Part shown: positions 16,076 through 23,409 of the stretch, piece after piece | How the letters are laid out: every line of letters starts with the position of its first letter | Numbering within the stretch: position 1 is the first letter of the stretch | Source: SIG440 sp045120135 | GTDB taxonomy: Bacteria > Bacillota > Clostridia > Monoglobales > Monoglobaceae | Length of the DNA: 64,000 bases | Assembly (NCBI GenBank): GCA_045120135.1 | Contig: JBGVEN010000018.1 | Location: forward strand, 1 to 64,000 | Direction: 5' to 3' | The notes under the pieces: model-generated | What the model was told of the DNA's origin: nothing | The model's input: the letters and a program-made list of their open reading frames with translations, nothing else | The model's database searches: none | Made by a program: the position numbers and the translations under genes

Positions 16076-16113
16076 AGGGTAAAAATAACAGGAAATCAAA
16101 GGGAAGTGAAATT

Positions 16114-17397
16114 ATGAATATAAACAAAACAGAACTTTCAAAGGGCGTAAACTTACACTTTTTGAAAACCGAAAAATTCAAAACCAATATGATAAGCGTG
16201 GTGCTGAGACTACCTTTATGTTGGGACACTGCTACCCGTGCGGCACTTGTGCCTAGAGTTCTTAAAAGAGGAACAGAAAAATATCCGACACTTGCGAATA
16301 TTTCTAAAAAAGCTGAGGAACTGTACGGTGCAAGTATCTCTGCCGGAACTATGAAAAAAGGCGATAATCAGCTTGTGGTGTTTACAGTTCAGTTTGTAAG
16401 CGACAGCTTTATTTCGGGTACTATAACTGACGAGGTTGTGGGTTTACTGGCAGAGTTTGTTTTAAATCCCAAAACCGTGGACGGCGGTTTTGATAGCGAG
16501 TTTGTCAAGCAAGAAAAAACAAACCTCAAAAATTTCATAGAGGGTCTGATAAATGATAAGAAAGCCTACGCTGCGGCAAAATGCAACGAGGTAATGTTTG
16601 AGGGCGACCCCTATGGTATTTATGAGTATGGCTATGTTGCGGACCTTGACGGCATAGACGAGAAAAATCTCTACGATTTCTATAAGGAATTGATTAAGAA
16701 CTCTGAGGTTGAGATTTTTGCCAGCGGCAGCTTTGATACAGTTAAAGTTAAAACAGCTTTGGAAAATAAGCTTGGAAAAACTTTGGGCGAGAGATGCGCA
16801 AGCGACATTAAAAGCGGTCTTGCAGTATATGAGGACGGCATAGAGGTAAAGCGTGTTACAGAGGAAATGCCAACCTCGCAAAGTAAGCTTGTTATGGGCT
16901 TTAACTGCGGCATAGAGCCGACAAGTCGTGAATATTATGCACTTATGATGTTTAGCTGCATTTTCGGTGGAAGTCCGTTCTCCAAACTCTTTAACAATGT
17001 CCGTGAAAAGCTTAGCCTTGCATATTATGTATTCTCGGCACTTGACCGGCAGAAAAGCTGTATGAAGATAAGTGCCGGAATTGAGGCGGATAAATTCGAT
17101 GCTGCATACGACGAAATCTTTATCCAGCTTGAAAAAATGAAGACCGGTGACTTTACAGATGATGAGATAACCTCTGCGAAGAAGTATCTTGCAACGGGTA
17201 TGGGTTCGATAAAGGATAGCATGGGTGCAACCGAGGACTTCTATATGGGTCAGATTCTGCTCGGCAGCAACGAAACGATTGACGGTCTTACAGAATGTCT
17301 GAATGCGGTGAACCGTGACGAGATAATTGCTGCGGCAAATGCAGTTCAGCTTGATACAGTATACTTTTTAAAGGGGGTAGGCAGCAGTGAAGCTTAA
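16114..17397 (+). CDS. M16 family peptidase-like protein, inactive partner (YmfF-like)
   Basis: A 427-aa protein. ATG at 16114 (GGGAAGTG upstream) is chosen. The fold follows the M16 pattern (LPLCWDTATRAALVPRVLKR early; REKLSLAYYVFSALDR late) but the zinc-binding HxxEH motif is absent. In Firmicutes such a subunit is paired with a zinc-binding M16 protein encoded next door, and that gene follows here with an 11-base overlap. It probably forms a two-chain chamber peptidase. Confidence 0.88.
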   Translation: MNINKTELSKGVNLHFLKTEKFKTNMISVVLRLPLCWDTATRAALVPRVLKRGTEKYPTLANISKKAEELYGASISAGTMKKGDNQLVVFTVQFVSDSFISGTITDEVVGLLAEFVLNPKTVDGGFDSEFVKQEKTNLKNFIEGLINDKKAYAAAKCNEVMFEGDPYGIYEYGYVADLDGIDEKNLYDFYKELIKNSEVEIFASGSFDTVKVKTALENKLGKTLGERCASDIKSGLAVYEDGIEVKRVTEEMPTSQSKLVMGFNCGIEPTSREYYALMMFSCIFGGSPFSKLFNNVREKLSLAYYVFSALDRQKSCMKISAGIEADKFDAAYDEIFIQLEKMKTGDFTDDEITSAKKYLATGMGSIKDSMGATEDFYMGQILLGSNETIDGLTECLNAVNRDEIIAAANAVQLDTVYFLKGVGSSEA

Positions 17398-18679
17398 CAG
17401 ACTCGACAGCAGCACATTAAAGGAAACAATTCTCCACGGCATTCACGAAAGCGGACTTCGGGTTTATATCATACCGAAAAAGGGCTTTTGCAAGTACTAT
17501 GCAATTTACGGAACGGAATACGGCTCACTTGATAATGTTTTAAATGTTTCGGGTACGGATGAGAGTATAAAGCTCCCCGACGGCATAGCACATTTCCTTG
17601 AACACAAGCTTTTTGAGGAAGAAGACGGTGGCAATGCCTTTGACCGCTTTGCCCTCACCGGCGCAAGCAGCAATGCGTTCACAAGCTTTGATATGACAGC
17701 GTATCTGTATTCCTGCACCGATAACTTTTATGAAAACCTCGATATTCTTCTGGACTTTGTGAACCATCCATATTTCACTGATGAGAATGTAAGCAAGGAG
17801 CAGGGGATAATCGGTCAGGAAATTAAAATGTATGATGACGACCCCGAATGGTGCTTGTTCTTTAATATGCTTCAGGCAATGTTTCATAACAATCCGGTAA
17901 AAACGGATATTGCCGGCACGGTTGAAAGTATTAGTCATATAACCCCCGACCTGCTTTATAAATGCTGTGAGGAATATTACAATCCGTCAAATATGTTCCT
18001 TGTTCTTGTGGGCGATATTGATGAGGAACATGCCGTGGAGTGCATTGACCGCAATGTCAGCGCAGAAAAGGACAGAGGTAGAATTGAAAGAATTCCCGTT
18101 GCAGAGCCGCGAGAAGTGGTGAAAAAGAAGATTACTCAGAAAATGAGTGTGTCAAAACCAATGTTCATTATTGGCTTTAAGGAAAACGAAACAGATGTTG
18201 TCGGCAGAGAACTGCTAAAAAAACAGATTACAACATCTATCCTGACCGAAGTTCTGTTTGGTAAAAGCAGCGAATTCTTTATGTCGCTTTATTCCGAGGG
18301 ATTGATTGACGGAACATTTGGTGCGGACTGCGAGCTGGAAAAGAAGTACGGCTTTTCAAGTGTTACCGGCGAGTCAAAGGACCCTGACGAGGTGTACCGC
18401 AGAGTAATGAAGCATCTTGAAGAGGTTAAGAAAAACGGACTTTCTGAGACTGATGTAAGCCGTGCAAAGCGGGTTTTGATAGGCAAAAACCTCCGTGACT
18501 ATAACAGTGTGGAACGGATAGGTAACAACTTTATCAGATGCTTTATGAACGGCATTAATCCGTTTGAGTTCCAGCACACCGCAGAGGTCGTTAAAATGAG
18601 TGAGCTTAAAGCTCGTCTTGAAGAGCATTTCACAGAAGAAAACTCGGTTCTTTCAGTTATAGAACCGTTGGAGGGATAA
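17387..18679 (+). CDS. M16 family zinc peptidase (YmfH-like)
   Basis: A 430-aa protein starting at GTG 17387 with AAGGGGG upstream, inside the end of the previous gene. The inverted zinc motif HFLEH lies at about residues 64-68 (GIAHFLEHKLFEEEDG) with the downstream catalytic Glu region QGIIGQEIKMYDDDPEW. It is the active half of the M16 pair. Substrate unknown; relatives process peptides in or near the membrane. Confidence 0.9.
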   Translation: MKLNRLDSSTLKETILHGIHESGLRVYIIPKKGFCKYYAIYGTEYGSLDNVLNVSGTDESIKLPDGIAHFLEHKLFEEEDGGNAFDRFALTGASSNAFTSFDMTAYLYSCTDNFYENLDILLDFVNHPYFTDENVSKEQGIIGQEIKMYDDDPEWCLFFNMLQAMFHNNPVKTDIAGTVESISHITPDLLYKCCEEYYNPSNMFLVLVGDIDEEHAVECIDRNVSAEKDRGRIERIPVAEPREVVKKKITQKMSVSKPMFIIGFKENETDVVGRELLKKQITTSILTEVLFGKSSEFFMSLYSEGLIDGTFGADCELEKKYGFSSVTGESKDPDEVYRRVMKHLEEVKKNGLSETDVSRAKRVLIGKNLRDYNSVERIGNNFIRCFMNGINPFEFQHTAEVVKMSELKARLEEHFTEENSVLSVIEPLEG

Positions 18680-18682
18680 AAG

Positions 18683-19486
18683 ATGAAAAATGGGATTTCT
18701 TTCCCCGGTCTTGGTCTTTCGTTTGAGGTCAGCCGCTCTCTGTTTTCGGTGTTCGGCATACCGGTATACACCTATGGGCTTCTGATTGCCCTGGGTGTAT
18801 GCCTTGCCTTTCTCTATGCTGCGAGAGAGGTTAAAAAAACAGATATTTCTCAGGACGATTTCCTCAATATGTTCATAATCGGTCTGCCTGCCGCCATAGT
18901 CTGTGCAAGACTCTATTACTGCATATTCAGCTGGGATGCATACAAAGACGATTTGCTCCAGATACTTAACATCCGTGGCGGGGGTTTGGCAATCTATGGC
19001 GGCGTCATCGGTGCTGCACTTTCGGTACTTATTTATTGCAAGTCTAAAAAGCTGTCAGTTGGCAGAGTTCTTGATGTATTGGCGGTAGGACTTCTTATCG
19101 GTCAGACAATCGGGCGCTGGGGAAACTTTGTGAACGGCGAAGCCTTTGGTGCACAGTGTAATCTGCCGTGGGCTATGACAATTGTGAGGGGAACACGCAC
19201 TATTGCAGAATCGGTTCACCCCACCTTTTTGTACGAGTCGCTATGGAATGCGACAGGGGTGGGCGTTTTGCTTCTGCTCAAGCGGAAAAAGATGTTTGAG
19301 GGCGAGCTTACCTGCTGCTATATGGTATGGTACGGTACGGGCAGAATGTTTATCGAGGGACTGCGTGCAGACTCGTTGTACTTCGGTGCGTTCAGGGTGT
19401 CTCAAATTCTGTCGGCGGTGCTGGTTGTGGCAGGGTTGATTTTTATAATAAAAAATTATAAAAAACACTTGACAAGAAGCAAATAA
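18683..19486 (+). CDS. lgt: Prolipoprotein diacylglyceryl transferase
   Basis: A 267-aa polytopic membrane enzyme. It has the Lgt signature GQTIGRWGNFVNGEAFG in the middle, with the essential Arg and Asn, and GGLAIYGGVIGAAL earlier. It transfers diacylglycerol from phosphatidylglycerol to the lipobox Cys of prolipoproteins, several of which are encoded in this window (855, 3742, 13521). GGAGGG lies before the ATG, 3 bases after the M16 gene. Its 3' end overlaps the promoter for ylxM-ffh. Confidence 0.95.
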   Translation: MKNGISFPGLGLSFEVSRSLFSVFGIPVYTYGLLIALGVCLAFLYAAREVKKTDISQDDFLNMFIIGLPAAIVCARLYYCIFSWDAYKDDLLQILNIRGGGLAIYGGVIGAALSVLIYCKSKKLSVGRVLDVLAVGLLIGQTIGRWGNFVNGEAFGAQCNLPWAMTIVRGTRTIAESVHPTFLYESLWNATGVGVLLLLKRKKMFEGELTCCYMVWYGTGRMFIEGLRADSLYFGAFRVSQILSAVLVVAGLIFIIKNYKKHLTRSK

Positions 19487-19497
19487 TAATGTACAAT
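19469..19497 (+). promoter_or_regulatory. Promoter of the ylxM-ffh operon
   Basis: TTGACA (19469-19474), 17 bases and TACAAT (19492-19497), overlapping the last codons of lgt. Confidence 0.8.
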
Positions 19498-19505
19498 AGT
19501 TGAGT

Positions 19506-19527
19506 TGTAAAGTGAAAACACTTTACA
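19506..19527 (+). promoter_or_regulatory. Palindrome at the ylxM transcript start
   Basis: TGTAAAGTG-AAAA-CACTTTACA is a perfect 9-bp inverted repeat beginning 8 bases after the -10 box. It could be an operator or a 5' mRNA hairpin. YlxM itself has a helix-turn-helix and is a candidate binder (inference). Confidence 0.5.
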
Positions 19528-19551
19528 TTGGGGAGAGGAGAGAATTTCAGA

Positions 19552-19923
19552 ATGGAAAAGAATGTTGAAGTTTCTCTGCTTTTCGGGTTTTACGGAAAGA
19601 TGCTTACGGACAGACAGGCAGACACGGTAGACCTCTATTATAACGAGGATTTATCTCTTGCGGAGGTTGGTGCAGAGCTTGGTATCAGCCGTCAGGGTGT
19701 GCGTGATAATTTAAAGCGAGCCGAGGCTATTCTTTATGATACAGAGGAGAGACTTGGTCTTGCAAAGAGGTTTCTTGGCATCAAGGAGAGCCTTGGCGAG
19801 ATTGACGGAATTATTGCAGAGATTGAAAAGTCGCCCGAGGCAAAAAGTCTTCCCGTATACATAAAAAAACAAATCAACCGGATTCTTACTATTGTTGCCG
19901 AAATCAACGATGAGGAGAAGTAA
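19552..19923 (+). CDS. ylxM: YlxM, SRP-associated helix-turn-helix protein
   Basis: A 123-aa UPF0122 protein. ATG at 19552 is chosen over TTG 19528, which has no ribosome-binding site. A sigma-region-4-like helix-turn-helix is visible: DRQADTVDLYYNEDLSLAEV and ELGISRQGVRDNLKRAE. It is encoded directly before ffh, as in most Firmicutes, and in streptococci the homologue modulates the SRP pathway. Confidence 0.93.
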   Translation: MEKNVEVSLLFGFYGKMLTDRQADTVDLYYNEDLSLAEVGAELGISRQGVRDNLKRAEAILYDTEERLGLAKRFLGIKESLGEIDGIIAEIEKSPEAKSLPVYIKKQINRILTIVAEINDEEK

Positions 19924-19947
19924 TTTTCAGCAAAGGAGCGGTGTCGG

Positions 19948-21315
19948 GTGGCGTTTGAAAGTTTAGCGGAAAAACTGCAGGGAACCTTTAAAAAGCTGCG
20001 TGGCAAGGGTAAGGTTTCCGCAGCTGATTTAAAGGAAGCAATGCGAGAGGTTAAGCTTGCGCTTTTGGAAGCGGATGTTAACTTCAAGGTTGTAAAGAAT
20101 TTTGTAAACAGCGTTTCAGAACGTGCGGCGGGTGCCGAGGTTATGGAATCCCTCACTCCCGGTCAGCAGGTTATAAAGATAGTTAATGAAGAGCTGATTG
20201 CTCTTATGGGCAGTGAGGAAAAGATAAAGATTTCCTCAAAGCCGCCAACAGTAATTATGATGGCTGGTCTTCAGGGTGCAGGTAAAACTACCACGGTTGC
20301 AAAGCTCGGCGGAATTCTCAAAAAGCAGGGCAAGCGTCCGCTGCTTTGTGCCTGCGATGTGTACCGTCCTGCGGCGATAAAACAGCTTCAGGTGGTGGCA
20401 GGTCAGCTGGGACTTCCAGTGTTTGCCGTTGAGGATTCAAAAAATCCTGTTGATATTGCAACTAAGGCTTTGGAACACGCAAAGCTCCATTCCAACGACA
20501 TACTCATTATAGATACGGCAGGTCGCCTGCATATCGATGAGGAGCTTATGGATGAGCTTAAAAATATCAAGAAAGCAACTGAACCAACCGAAATTCTGCT
20601 TGTTGTCGATGCGATGACCGGTCAGGATGCGGTAAATGTGGCGGAAAGCTTTAATAGTGACCTTGAGATTGACGGTGTAGTTCTTACCAAGCTTGACGGT
20701 GATACCAGAGGCGGCGCGGCGATTTCGGTGCGTGCGGTTACTGGCAAGCCAATCAAGTTCTGTGGTATGGGTGAAAAGCTTACCGACCTTGAGGTGTTCC
20801 ACCCCGAACGGATGGCATCAAGAATTCTTGGCATGGGCGATGTGCTGAGCCTTATCGAAAAGGCAGAGCAGGCAATCGACGAGAAAAAGGCACTTGAACT
20901 TGAGAAAAAGATGCGCAGTGCAACATTCACCTACAGCGACTTCCTTGAACAGATGGAGCAGATGAAGAAGATGGGCCCTATGGAACAGATCCTTGGAATG
21001 ATTCCGGGTGTTAATGCAAGTGCTCTTAAGGATGTCCAGATTGACGAAAAAAAGATGCTTCATACCGAGGCTATGATAAAGTCAATGACAATTGGTGAGA
21101 GGGAAAACCGTGACAAGCTTACCCCCAAACGCCGTGAGAGAATTGCCAAGGGCAGCGGTGTGACCGTTGCTGATGTAAACGCTTTGGTCAAGCAGTTTGA
21201 GCAGATGCAGAAAATGATGAAGATGATGACCGGCGGTAATATGGCAAAAAAGATGAAGAAGTTCGGCAAGATGGGCAACATGGGCGGCTTTGGCGGAATG
21301 AAATTTCCGTTTTAA
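19948..21315 (+). CDS. ffh: Signal recognition particle protein Ffh
   Basis: A 455-aa protein of normal length; start GTG at 19948 with AAAGGAG upstream. N domain about 1-90, G domain about 95-300 with GLQGAGKTT, DTAGRLHID and TKLDGDTRGG, and M domain from about 325 with a Met-rich end (KMMKMMTGGNMAKKMKKFGK). It binds signal peptides and 4.5S/6S RNA and delivers ribosomes to FtsY at the membrane. Confidence 0.97.
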   Translation: MAFESLAEKLQGTFKKLRGKGKVSAADLKEAMREVKLALLEADVNFKVVKNFVNSVSERAAGAEVMESLTPGQQVIKIVNEELIALMGSEEKIKISSKPPTVIMMAGLQGAGKTTTVAKLGGILKKQGKRPLLCACDVYRPAAIKQLQVVAGQLGLPVFAVEDSKNPVDIATKALEHAKLHSNDILIIDTAGRLHIDEELMDELKNIKKATEPTEILLVVDAMTGQDAVNVAESFNSDLEIDGVVLTKLDGDTRGGAAISVRAVTGKPIKFCGMGEKLTDLEVFHPERMASRILGMGDVLSLIEKAEQAIDEKKALELEKKMRSATFTYSDFLEQMEQMKKMGPMEQILGMIPGVNASALKDVQIDEKKMLHTEAMIKSMTIGERENRDKLTPKRRERIAKGSGVTVADVNALVKQFEQMQKMMKMMTGGNMAKKMKKFGKMGNMGGFGGMKFPF

Positions 21316-21372
21316 ATTGTAAAATTATTAAATTTATATATCTTATGAAAAATTTTTTGGAGGTAATTTATT

Positions 21373-21615
21373 ATGGCAGTAAAAATTCGTTTAAGAAGAA
21401 TGGGTGCAAAGAAGGCTCCTTACTATCGTGTAGTAGTTGCAGATTCAAGATACCCCAGAGACGGCAGATTCATTGAACAGGTTGGTACTTACAACCCCAT
21501 GACCGAGCCTGCAGCAGTTGAATTTGATGCAGAAAAGGTTACAAAGTGGATTGCAAACGGCGCACAGCCCACAGACACAGTTAAGCGTCTTCTTAAGAAC
21601 AAGGGTATTATCTAG
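21373..21615 (+). CDS. rpsP: 30S ribosomal protein S16
   Basis: An 80-aa protein beginning VKIRLRRMGAKKAPYYRVVV and containing DSRYPRDGRFIEQVGTYNP, the universal S16 blocks. GGAGGTAAT precedes the start. It follows ffh and precedes khpA, the conserved ffh-rpsP-khpA-rimM-trmD order. Confidence 0.97.
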   Translation: MAVKIRLRRMGAKKAPYYRVVVADSRYPRDGRFIEQVGTYNPMTEPAAVEFDAEKVTKWIANGAQPTDTVKRLLKNKGII

Positions 21616-21704
21616 TTTTTGCCCTAAAGCAAATATGGCGAAATCAGCTTTTGCATCCGGATTTTTTCCCGGATTGCAAGCTGTTTTGTCTATGGAGGAA
21701 GAGA

Positions 21705-21932
21705 ATGAAAAACCTTTTGGAATTTATTGCAAAATCAATGGTTTCAGAACCTGATGCGGTTTCTGTTGAAGAGGCTGTGTCAGAAAACAGCGTTGTGCTC
21801 ACACTTCACGTAGGCGAGCACGATATGGGCAAGGTTATAGGCAAGCAGGGCAGAATAGCAAAGGCTATCCGTACCGTTGTTAAGGCCGCAGCCAGCCACG
21901 AAAACAAAAAAGTTACGGTTGATATTGTATAA
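21705..21932 (+). CDS. khpA: KhpA, KH-domain RNA-binding protein
   Basis: A 75-aa protein made of one KH domain with the GxxG loop in GKVIGKQGRIAKAIRTVV. ATG at 21705 follows GGAGGAAGAG. KhpA pairs with KhpB (Jag) in Firmicutes to bind RNA and affect cell elongation. Confidence 0.95.
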   Translation: MKNLLEFIAKSMVSEPDAVSVEEAVSENSVVLTLHVGEHDMGKVIGKQGRIAKAIRTVVKAAASHENKKVTVDIV

Positions 21933-21937
21933 GAGAA

Positions 21938-21997
21938 AAGGACTGTATCATCGGGAAGGACGGGATTTGCCGTAGCTCACCTTGTGGTACAGTCTTA
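21938..21997 (+). promoter_or_regulatory. Hairpin between khpA and rimM (possible attenuator)
   Basis: GACTGTATCA (21941-21950) pairs with TGGTACAGTC (21985-21994) with one G.U around a 34-base loop, then TTAATTTTTG. It may be a weak terminator or processing site that adjusts rimM-trmD expression relative to rpsP. Confidence 0.5.
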
Positions 21998-22017
21998 ATT
22001 TTTGAAGGATAAATATT

Positions 22018-22515
22018 ATGGAAAATTTACTTGAAATTGGACAAATAGTTAATACGCACGGACTCCGTGGCGATGTAAAGGTTATGCCCTGGTGCGATGA
22101 CCCTGAAATCTTTCACGAGCTTGCGTATGTTTTAATAGATGGTGAGGAGTATGAAATTCAGAAATCCTCACTCCACAAAAATGCGGTACTTCTTAAACTT
22201 AAAGGCATTGACCATATTAATGATGCGGAAAACTACCGTAACAAGGTTTTGACAATCCCCCGTGAGGAGCTGGGTGAGCTGCCCGAGGGAACATACTACA
22301 TCTGCGACTTGCTTGGTTGCAGCGTTGAAACTGTGGACGGCAGAAATTTGGGCAAAATCTGTGATATTATCAAAACCGGAAGTAACGATGTTTATGTTGT
22401 TGAAGACATAACAAAAAAGCAGGTTCTTATCCCTGTTATTGACGAGGTTATAAAGTCCGTTAGCATAGACGAAAGACGGATAGTAATTGAACCCCTAAAA
22501 GGATTGATTGACTAA
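22018..22515 (+). CDS. rimM: Ribosome maturation factor RimM
   Basis: A 165-aa protein with the N-terminal RimM beta-barrel (IGQIVNTHGLRGDVKVMPW) and a C-terminal PRC-barrel (YYICDLLGCSVETVDGR; VLIPVIDEVIKSVSID). It binds S19 and assists 16S rRNA 3' domain maturation. The stop overlaps the trmD start (TAATG). Confidence 0.96.
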   Translation: MENLLEIGQIVNTHGLRGDVKVMPWCDDPEIFHELAYVLIDGEEYEIQKSSLHKNAVLLKLKGIDHINDAENYRNKVLTIPREELGELPEGTYYICDLLGCSVETVDGRNLGKICDIIKTGSNDVYVVEDITKKQVLIPVIDEVIKSVSIDERRIVIEPLKGLID

Positions 22516-23252
22516 TGAAAATTGATATACTTACCCTCTTTCCCGAAATGATGGAGGCGGCGCTCAAAACCTCTATTATCGGCAGAGCCGAGGAGAATGG
22601 TTTGCTTTCGATAAACTGTGTGCAAATCCGTGATTTTGCTTTTAATAAGCACCGTCAGGTGGACGATTATCCGTATGGCGGCGGTCAGGGAATGGTTATG
22701 CAGGCAGAGCCTATTTTTCAGGCATACAAAAGTGTAACAGATGGTCTTGATTACAAGCCAAAGACAATATATATGTCACCGCAGGGCAAAACCTTTCGCC
22801 AGTCAACGGCAAAGCGGTTGGCAAAGGAAAAGCATATCGTTCTGCTTTGCGGTCATTACGAGGGTGTTGACCAAAGAATACTGGACGAAATCGTCGATAT
22901 GGAAATTTCTATCGGCGACTTTGTGCTGACCGGCGGAGAAATTGCTGCAATGGCTGTGGTTGATGCAACTGCACGTATGATTCCGGGTGTGCTTGCGTCA
23001 GAAGTGGCGTTTTCCGAGGAATCCCACTTCGACGGACTTCTGGAATTTCCGCAGTACACAAGACCCAGTGAGTGGCATGGAATGGGTGTCCCCGAGGTTC
23101 TTCAAAGCGGAAATCACAAGCTGATTCAGGAGTGGAAACGAAGAAGTGCGATTGAAAACACCTTTAAAAAGCGCAGAGGTATGCTCAGTCGTGCACGGCT
23201 AAGTAAAAAAGAACTTGAGTTCGTAGAGGATTTGAAACAAAAGAACGGCTAA
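22515..23252 (+). CDS. trmD: tRNA (guanine37-N1)-methyltransferase
   Basis: A 245-aa protein with the SPOUT trefoil-knot motifs of TrmD: MKIDILTLFPEMMEAAL, DYPYGGGQGMVMQAEP, LLCGHYEGVDQRI and IGDFVLTGGE. It methylates G37 of tRNA with SAM. It is coupled to rimM by a 1-base overlap. The usual downstream rplS (L19) is not here; an unrelated gene follows. Confidence 0.97.
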   Translation: MKIDILTLFPEMMEAALKTSIIGRAEENGLLSINCVQIRDFAFNKHRQVDDYPYGGGQGMVMQAEPIFQAYKSVTDGLDYKPKTIYMSPQGKTFRQSTAKRLAKEKHIVLLCGHYEGVDQRILDEIVDMEISIGDFVLTGGEIAAMAVVDATARMIPGVLASEVAFSEESHFDGLLEFPQYTRPSEWHGMGVPEVLQSGNHKLIQEWKRRSAIENTFKKRRGMLSRARLSKKELEFVEDLKQKNG

Positions 23253-23282
23253 AAATTTGGTCAAAAATATGTGCAATAGATG

Positions 23283-23311
23283 TTGTTTTTTGCAATCTTT
23301 TATGATATACT
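23283..23311 (+). promoter_or_regulatory. Promoter upstream of the 747-aa gene
   Basis: TTGTTT, 17 bases and TATACT, about 100 bases before the GTG start. Confidence 0.45.
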
Positions 23312-23409
23312 GAAACTGAATAAATGTTTCTGCCGGATTTATGGCGGAATTTTGACAGAAATTACACTCATAAGTTGATATATTATACCGAAAAACAGGA
23401 GGGATAATC

